From: JBHEMK01 sp046262635
GTDB taxonomy: Bacteria > Actinomycetota > Thermoleophilia > Gaiellales > Gaiellaceae
Assembly (NCBI GenBank): GCA_046262635.1
Contig: JBHEMK010000102.1
Span: forward strand, 1 to 9,806
Direction: 5' to 3'
DNA: 9,806 bases
This document shows positions 7,334 through 9,806 of this stretch, piece by piece (position 1 is the stretch's first letter; each line of letters starts with the position of its first letter). A program made the translations under genes and the position numbers. Under the pieces are notes generated by a model, which was given only the letters and a program-made list of their open reading frames with translations, was not told the origin of the DNA and made no database searches.

Positions 7334-7902
7334 GGCTCCTTCTCATGCGCTGGCTCTGCGAGCAGTTCGCGAAGCCGCGCCAGGCCGGTGAACATCCTGC
7401 TCTTGATCGTACCCAGGGGCTGCCCGAGCCTCTCTGCGAGCTCGCTCTGCGTATAGCCGCCGTAGTAGGCGAGCTCGAGCGTCTCGCGCTGCTGGTCCGG
7501 CAGCATCGCAAGCGCATGCTGCACGCGCTCACGCTCCAGACCGAGGAGCGCGCTGTGGTCAGCCCCGTGCTCGCCGGCCGGCTCGAGGGACGCCTCCAGC
7601 GGCTCCGCCCGGCGGCGCTCCTCCCGTCGGACGATGTCCACTGCACGGCGGTGGACGAGCGTCAGCAGCCACGTCCGCGCCGACGCCCGTTCGGGTACGA
7701 AGCGGGAGGCCGTCCGCCACGCGGTCAGGAATGCCTCCTGAACGGCGTCCTCGGCGAGGGATTCATCGCGGACGATCCGGCGGGCAAGGCCCCAGGCGGT
7801 GCGCCCGTACCGATCGTAGAGCTCGCCGAGGGCCACCTCGTCGGAGCGGGCGACGAGTAGCAGGACGGCTTCGTCGGAGAGATGTGCGAGGTCACGAGGC
7901 AC
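7306..7902 (-). CDS. ECF (sigma70 group 4) RNA polymerase sigma factor
   Basis: This alternative sigma factor directs RNA polymerase to a small regulon, probably including its own operon. With the chosen start it has 198 residues, typical for ECF factors. Region 2 spans about 25-92 (LYDRYGRTAWGLARRIV, then DAVQEAFLTAWRTASRF, and TWLLTLVHRRAVDIVRRE). Region 4 spans about 128-182 (LAMLPDQQRETLELAYYGGY, then SELAERLGQPLGTIKSRM), with the promoter -35-binding helix-turn-helix. The frame stays open upstream to 8127, but that part is not sigma-like, and it contains a TTA leucine codon just after the in-frame GTG at 7941. I therefore prefer GTG 7902, which has GGGAGG 12 nt upstream; ATG 7959 and GTG 7941 are alternatives. 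The anti-sigma partner and overlapping arrangement support an SigK/RskA-like module. The domain call is firm; the start is uncertain. Confidence 0.92.
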   Translation of the reverse strand: MPRDLAHLSDEAVLLLVARSDEVALGELYDRYGRTAWGLARRIVRDESLAEDAVQEAFLTAWRTASRFVPERASARTWLLTLVHRRAVDIVRREERRRAEPLEASLEPAGEHGADHSALLGLERERVQHALAMLPDQQRETLELAYYGGYTQSELAERLGQPLGTIKSRMFTGLARLRELLAEPAHEKEPWRTSPSTS

Positions 7903-7910
7903 CGAGCGGA

Positions 7911-7926
7911 CCCGCCTCCCGGCGGG
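7911..7926 (-). promoter_or_regulatory. Inverted repeat over the putative sigma-gene ribosome-binding site
   Basis: On the minus strand, CCCGCC and GGCGGG flank GGGA, so the Shine-Dalgarno-like GGGAGG (7915-7920) sits in the loop and 3' arm of a 6-bp hairpin. If GTG 7902 is the start, this could lower or regulate translation. If translation starts further upstream, it is only a coding palindrome. Confidence 0.3.
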
Positions 7927-8066
7927 CTCCGACCGTAACACGCCCTGACGCCAAATCATCCTCGTGGTTCGGCGAGAGCCCCGCTTCGGTTCGGTGGAGG
8001 AGCGGTCCAGACCGTCACGAACGGTGATCAGGATCGGCCTCCAGACCCCTGCGCGCCGGCCGTGGT

Positions 8067-8086
8067 GCGCGCGGGCACCCGCGCGT
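8067..8086. repeat. GC-rich hairpin in the divergent intergenic region
   Basis: The arms 8067-8074 and 8079-8086 pair over about 8 bp with one G-T, around the loop GCAC. No T-run follows on either strand. It may be a protein-binding dyad or a leader hairpin for either flanking transcript. Confidence 0.35.
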
Positions 8087-8212
8087 GCGCATTGCCATGT
8101 CCACGCGGGGACGTCGACGGGCCGCACGGACCGTCGGCGCCGGGGTCGCGATCAAGCTCGACGCTTGCCGAGGATGAGGCAGCCGGAGCGACCCGATAAC
8201 CTCGGCAGCCGG

Positions 8213-9355
8213 ATGGGCATCGCCGAGCTGACTCGCAACGCCGTCGACGTCCTGCCCCGTGGCGGGCTCGAGCGCAAGCTCTCGCCTGGGCGGCCGCTGC
8301 GCGTCAAGCTCGGGATCGACGTCACCTCACCCGACATCCACGTCGGCCGCGGCGTTCCGCTCCAGAGAATGCGCGCCTTCCAGGACGAGGGCCACCTCGG
8401 GGTGCTGATCGTCGGCGATTACACAACCCGCATCGGCGACCCGTCCGGCCGGTCCGTGGAGCGGCCGCTGCTCTCCGACGAAGAGATCGACCGCAACGCA
8501 CAAAGCTATTACGAGCAGGCGTGCCAGATCATCGACCCCGAGCGGACCGAGCTGCGCTTCAACAGCGAGTGGCTCTCGAAGCTCGACTTCGCCGAGATCC
8601 TCCGCTTGACGCGGATGGTGACGGTCGCCCGGCTGCTCGAGCGCGACGACTTCTCCCAGCGCTACGCGGCGGGCGAGCCGATCTCGGTCTCGGAGCTGCT
8701 CTACCCGCTGATGCAGGCCTACGATTCGGTCGCCGTCGAGGCGGATGTCGAGCTCGGGGGCACCGACCAGCTCTACAACCTGCTCGCCGGCCGCGACGTG
8801 ATGGAGGCGTACGGTCTCGAGCCGCAGGTCGTGCTCACCTCGCCGTTGCTCCTTTCGTGGGAGGGGGAGAAGATGAGTTCGTCGCTGGGCAACAGCATCC
8901 CGCTGACCGCACCGCCAGAGGAGCAGTTCGGTCGGACGATGCGGATCCCCGACTCGATGCTCAGGGACTGGTGGCGGCTCGTCGCCGAGCAAGACGTTCC
9001 AGGAGCCGGCCCGATGGCGGCGAAGCTCGCGCTCGCTCGCTGGATTGTCACTCGCTCGCACGGGGAGGAGGCGGCCCGCCGCGCCGAGGAGCACTTCACC
9101 CGCGTCGTCCGCGGGGGGGAAGCGCCGGCCGAGGTGCGGGAGATCCCGCTGCCTGCGGATGATCCCGTGCATCTGCCGCGCATCCTTCAGAACGAGTTCT
9201 CCATGAGCACGAGCGAGGGGCGGCGGCTGATCGGCCAGGGTGGGGTCAAGCTCGACGGTGAGGTCGTCTCGGAGCTCGATGTGCCGCGTGTACGCCTCGC
9301 CGGCGCGCTGCTGCAGGCCGGCAAACGACGCTTCGTGCGCGTCGCGTCTGCTTGA
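8213..9355 (+). CDS. tyrS: Tyrosyl-tRNA synthetase
   Basis: This class I aminoacyl-tRNA synthetase charges tRNA-Tyr and has 380 residues. The Rossmann catalytic core contains LGIDVTSPDIHVGRGVPLQ with the HIGH motif as HVGR (43-46), the GDYTTRIGDPSGRS segment (68-81), ELLYPLMQAYD (161-171) and LGGTDQLYNLLAGR (181-194) around the tyrosine pocket, and KMSSSLGN (220-227) at the KMSKS position. A C-terminal S4-type RNA-binding domain covers about 320-380 (LPRILQNEFSMSTSEGRRLI). Two motif positions deviate: Arg replaces the second His of HIGH, and Ser replaces the second Lys of KMSKS. I chose ATG 8213 because relatives begin with a similar short helix before DVLP; the in-frame ATG 8174 adds 13 residues. 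The frame continues upstream without synthetase-like sequence. The stop codon lies inside the rRNA promoter. Confidence 0.94.
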   Translation: MGIAELTRNAVDVLPRGGLERKLSPGRPLRVKLGIDVTSPDIHVGRGVPLQRMRAFQDEGHLGVLIVGDYTTRIGDPSGRSVERPLLSDEEIDRNAQSYYEQACQIIDPERTELRFNSEWLSKLDFAEILRLTRMVTVARLLERDDFSQRYAAGEPISVSELLYPLMQAYDSVAVEADVELGGTDQLYNLLAGRDVMEAYGLEPQVVLTSPLLLSWEGEKMSSSLGNSIPLTAPPEEQFGRTMRIPDSMLRDWWRLVAEQDVPGAGPMAAKLALARWIVTRSHGEEAARRAEEHFTRVVRGGEAPAEVREIPLPADDPVHLPRILQNEFSMSTSEGRRLIGQGGVKLDGEVVSELDVPRVRLAGALLQAGKRRFVRVASA

Positions 9356-9379
9356 CAGCAGGGCTCGCGTTGCTAGTAT
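9352..9379 (+). promoter_or_regulatory. rRNA operon promoter (TTGACA, 16 bp, TAGTAT)
   Basis: TTGACA at 9352-9357 is a perfect -35 box. TAGTAT at 9374-9379 follows after 16 bp and matches the -10 consensus at four of six positions. Transcription should start near 9386, and the GC-rich stretch between -10 and start (TGCGGGCC) fits a stringently controlled rRNA promoter. The tyrS TGA (9353-9355) is inside the -35 box. Confidence 0.8.
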
Positions 9380-9482
9380 TTGCGGGCCGCCCGAGCGGGC
9401 TGCGTCGAAAGGTCCTGTAACGACGAACACTGGAGCGCCTCTAGGACGACTTCGGAGCTGAGCAAGTCCCGAGTATCCTGTG

Positions 9483-9510
9483 GCCTCTGGCGCGAGTCGG
9501 AGGCTTTTTT
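9483..9510 (+). terminator. Intrinsic-terminator-like hairpin upstream of boxA
   Basis: GCCTCTGG (9483-9490) pairs with TCGGAGGC (9497-9504) over 8 bp with two G-U pairs, around CGCGAG, followed by TTTTTT (9505-9510). In plain form this is a Rho-independent terminator. It could end readthrough from tyrS, or it could act as an attenuator on the rRNA transcript because it lies downstream of the rRNA promoter. The same GCCTCT occurs at 9437-9442 and could pair with the 3' arm instead. Confidence 0.65.
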
Positions 9511-9512
9511 AC

Positions 9513-9526
9513 GCCGTCCAGACGGC
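9513..9526 (+). repeat. Short inverted repeat between terminator and boxA
   Basis: GCCGT (9513-9517) and ACGGC (9522-9526) flank CCAG. A 5-bp hairpin directly before boxA could correspond in place to the boxB-like stem of other rRNA leaders; this is only a positional analogy. Confidence 0.4.
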
Positions 9527-9529
9527 ACC

Positions 9530-9542
9530 GGTCTTTGAAAAC
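9530..9542 (+). promoter_or_regulatory. boxA rRNA antitermination site
   Basis: GGTCTTTGAAAAC closely matches the boxA sequence of bacterial rRNA operons (Escherichia TGCTCTTTAACA; Bacillus-type TTCTTTGAAAACT). In RNA it binds NusB and ribosomal protein S10, and makes RNA polymerase resist termination across the rRNA genes. It lies about 145 nt after the inferred start and some 155 nt before 16S. Here it comes after the terminator-like hairpin rather than before it. Confidence 0.8.
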
Positions 9543-9568
9543 TCAACAGCGTGCGTTTACGTCGAGAC

Positions 9569-9597
9569 CTCTCGGCTTCGCTTCGGCGTGTCGAGAG
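9569..9597 (+). repeat. Leader hairpin with UUCG tetraloop
   Basis: CTCTCGGC (9569-9576) pairs with 9590-9597, and an inner CGC/GCG stem closes a UUCG loop (9582-9585). Such loops are common in rRNA precursors and probably aid folding of the leader. Confidence 0.55.
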
Positions 9598-9612
9598 TGT
9601 TAGACCCTGTCT

Positions 9613-9626
9613 CGCCCTTCGGGGCG
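9613..9626 (+). repeat. Leader hairpin CGCCC-UUCG-GGGCG
   Basis: A perfect 5-bp stem closes a UUCG tetraloop (9618-9621). There is no T-run after it, so it is a folding element of the precursor rather than a terminator. Confidence 0.55.
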
Positions 9627-9627
9627 G

Positions 9628-9657
9628 ACTTTGAGCAATGAGCACCAAGCTCAAGGT
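9628..9657 (+). repeat. Leader hairpin with 9-bp stem
   Basis: ACTTTGAGC (9628-9636) pairs with GCTCAAGGT (9649-9657), with one G-U pair and a 12-nt loop. Its last two bases compete with the next stem (9656-9661). Confidence 0.55.
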
Positions 9658-9692
9658 GAAGGCTTGCCCCTCGGGGCAAAAAAACACTTCAC
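9656..9692 (+). repeat. Leader stem spanning the 16S 5' processing point
   Basis: GTGAAG (9656-9661) pairs with CTTCAC (9687-9692), enclosing a second hairpin, TTGCCC/GGGCAA (9664-9669 with 9674-9679), and an A-run. The 3' arm covers the expected mature 16S end at about 9688, so this local fold may take part in or compete with 5' end maturation. Confidence 0.5.
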
Positions 9693-9806
9693 GGAGAGTT
9701 TGATCCTGGCTCAGGACGAACGCTGGCGGCGCGCTTAACACATGCAAGTCGAGCGAGAACCGGCCCTTCGGGGTCGGGGACAGCGGCGAACGGGTGAGTA
9801 ACACGT
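9688..9806 (+). rRNA. 16S ribosomal RNA, first ~119 nt (cut by the window edge)
   Basis: The conserved AGAGTTTGATCCTGGCTCAG begins at 9695. It corresponds to Escherichia 16S positions 8-27, so the mature 5' end should be near 9688. The universal GACGAACGCTGGCGGC, ACACATGCAAGTCGA and GGCGAACGGGTGAGTAACACG segments follow in order. The V1 helix (9760-9777) has a UUCG loop, and 7 bp with one G-U pair. The wording is actinobacterial and, by memory, Thermoleophilia/Gaiellales-like. The rest of the operon lies beyond the window. Confidence 0.99.

Larger units (their letters stand above)
7903..8212. other. Divergent intergenic region between the sigma operon and tyrS
   Basis: About 310 bp must hold the promoters of two divergent transcription units. 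I cannot identify a good housekeeping promoter for either; GATAAC at 8195-8200, just before the tyrS start, is a possible -10 box with no matching -35. The region holds a dyad at 7911-7926 over the sigma ribosome-binding site, a small dyad ACCGT/ACGGT (8011-8025) and a strong hairpin at 8067-8086. No tRNA or T-box leader motif was seen upstream of tyrS. Confidence 0.5.
9386..9687 (+). ncRNA. Pre-16S rRNA leader (5' external transcribed spacer)
   Basis: This is the transcribed leader of the rRNA operon, about 300 nt, with no credible coding frame. In order it contains a GCCC/GGGC hairpin (9388-9399 region), a nested fold (AGGA 9443-9446 with TCCT 9476-9479, enclosing GACTT 9448-9452 with AAGTC 9464-9468), a terminator-like hairpin with T6 (9483-9510), a small hairpin (9513-9526), boxA (about 9530-9542), and four further hairpins up to the mature 16S end. 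AGGAC (9443-9447) could instead pair with GTCCT at 9412-9416. Helices were traced by eye and are not energy-calculated. Ends are inferred from the promoter and from the position of the conserved AGAGTTTGATC. Confidence 0.7.

Noticed and set aside
7964..8212. In-frame upstream extension of tyrS
   Set aside because: The frame is open, but the Arg/Pro-rich residues match nothing in TyrRS and cross the divergent promoter region; homologues start near the ATG at 8213.
7903..8212. T-box or other riboswitch upstream of tyrS
   Set aside because: No T-box sequence (GGGTGGxACCGCG-like) and no specifier-loop arrangement could be found; only isolated hairpins.
9535..9563. TTGAAA with TACGTC 17 bp downstream as a second rRNA promoter
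   Set aside because: TTGAAA belongs to the conserved boxA element and the -10 match is very weak (two of six).
9664..9685. TTGCCC/GGGCAA hairpin as a terminator
   Set aside because: It is followed by an A-run on the plus strand, and on the minus strand the T-run precedes the hairpin, so neither direction makes an intrinsic terminator.
9373..9804. 143-residue minus-strand open frame across the rRNA leader and 16S start
   Set aside because: It lies antisense to the rRNA promoter, boxA and 16S 5' end. Its sequence simply mirrors conserved rRNA and is a known type of false annotation.
1..9806. CRISPR array, defence island, prophage or complete insertion sequence
   Set aside because: No regularly spaced repeats, no transposase or integrase motifs, and no composition shift over the identified genes.

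Overview
The window looks chromosomal and comes from a very GC-rich bacterium. GC at third codon positions is high throughout. Three things point to an actinobacterium: a class A penicillin-binding protein with C-terminal PASTA domains, an ECF sigma factor paired with an RskA-type anti-sigma factor, and the wording of the first ~119 bases of 16S rRNA at the right edge. My best guess is the Thermoleophilia/Gaiellales group. That placement is an inference from memory and should be confirmed with the full 16S.

Layout. (1) 1-1386, plus strand: a DegT/StrS-type PLP sugar aminotransferase cut by the left edge, joined by a GTGA overlap to a small cupin; this is probably the tail of a sugar-nucleotide or glycan operon. 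(2) 1387-1996: no convincing intact gene, two strong inverted repeats, and a weak hint of a decayed minus-strand coding remnant. (3) 1997-4186, plus strand: a three-gene overlapping unit, namely a RemA/DUF370-like small protein, an EntS-like MFS exporter and a 3-methyladenine DNA glycosylase (Mpg/AAG family). (4) 7902-4161, minus strand: an ECF sigma factor, its membrane zinc-finger anti-sigma factor and a bifunctional PASTA-containing penicillin-binding protein. These are arranged as one operon, which suggests that peptidoglycan synthesis is tied to an envelope-responsive sigma/anti-sigma switch. This operon converges on the glycosylase gene with a 26-bp tail-to-tail overlap. (5) 7903-8212: the divergent intergenic region with a strong hairpin. 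(6) 8213-9355, plus strand: tyrosyl-tRNA synthetase with unusual HIGH and KMSKS motifs. (7) 9352-9806: the start of an rRNA operon. It has a near-consensus -35 box that contains the tyrS stop codon, a structured leader ending in an intrinsic-terminator-like hairpin, a boxA antitermination site, a chain of leader hairpins, and the 5' end of 16S rRNA.

No defence system, CRISPR array, integrase or complete insertion sequence is visible. Most of the window is ordinary housekeeping DNA. The most unusual feature is the rRNA leader: a terminator hairpin sits between the promoter and boxA, and an upstream copy of the terminator's 5' arm could allow alternative folding. The sigma/anti-sigma/PBP operon and the RemA-like gene are the next most interesting.
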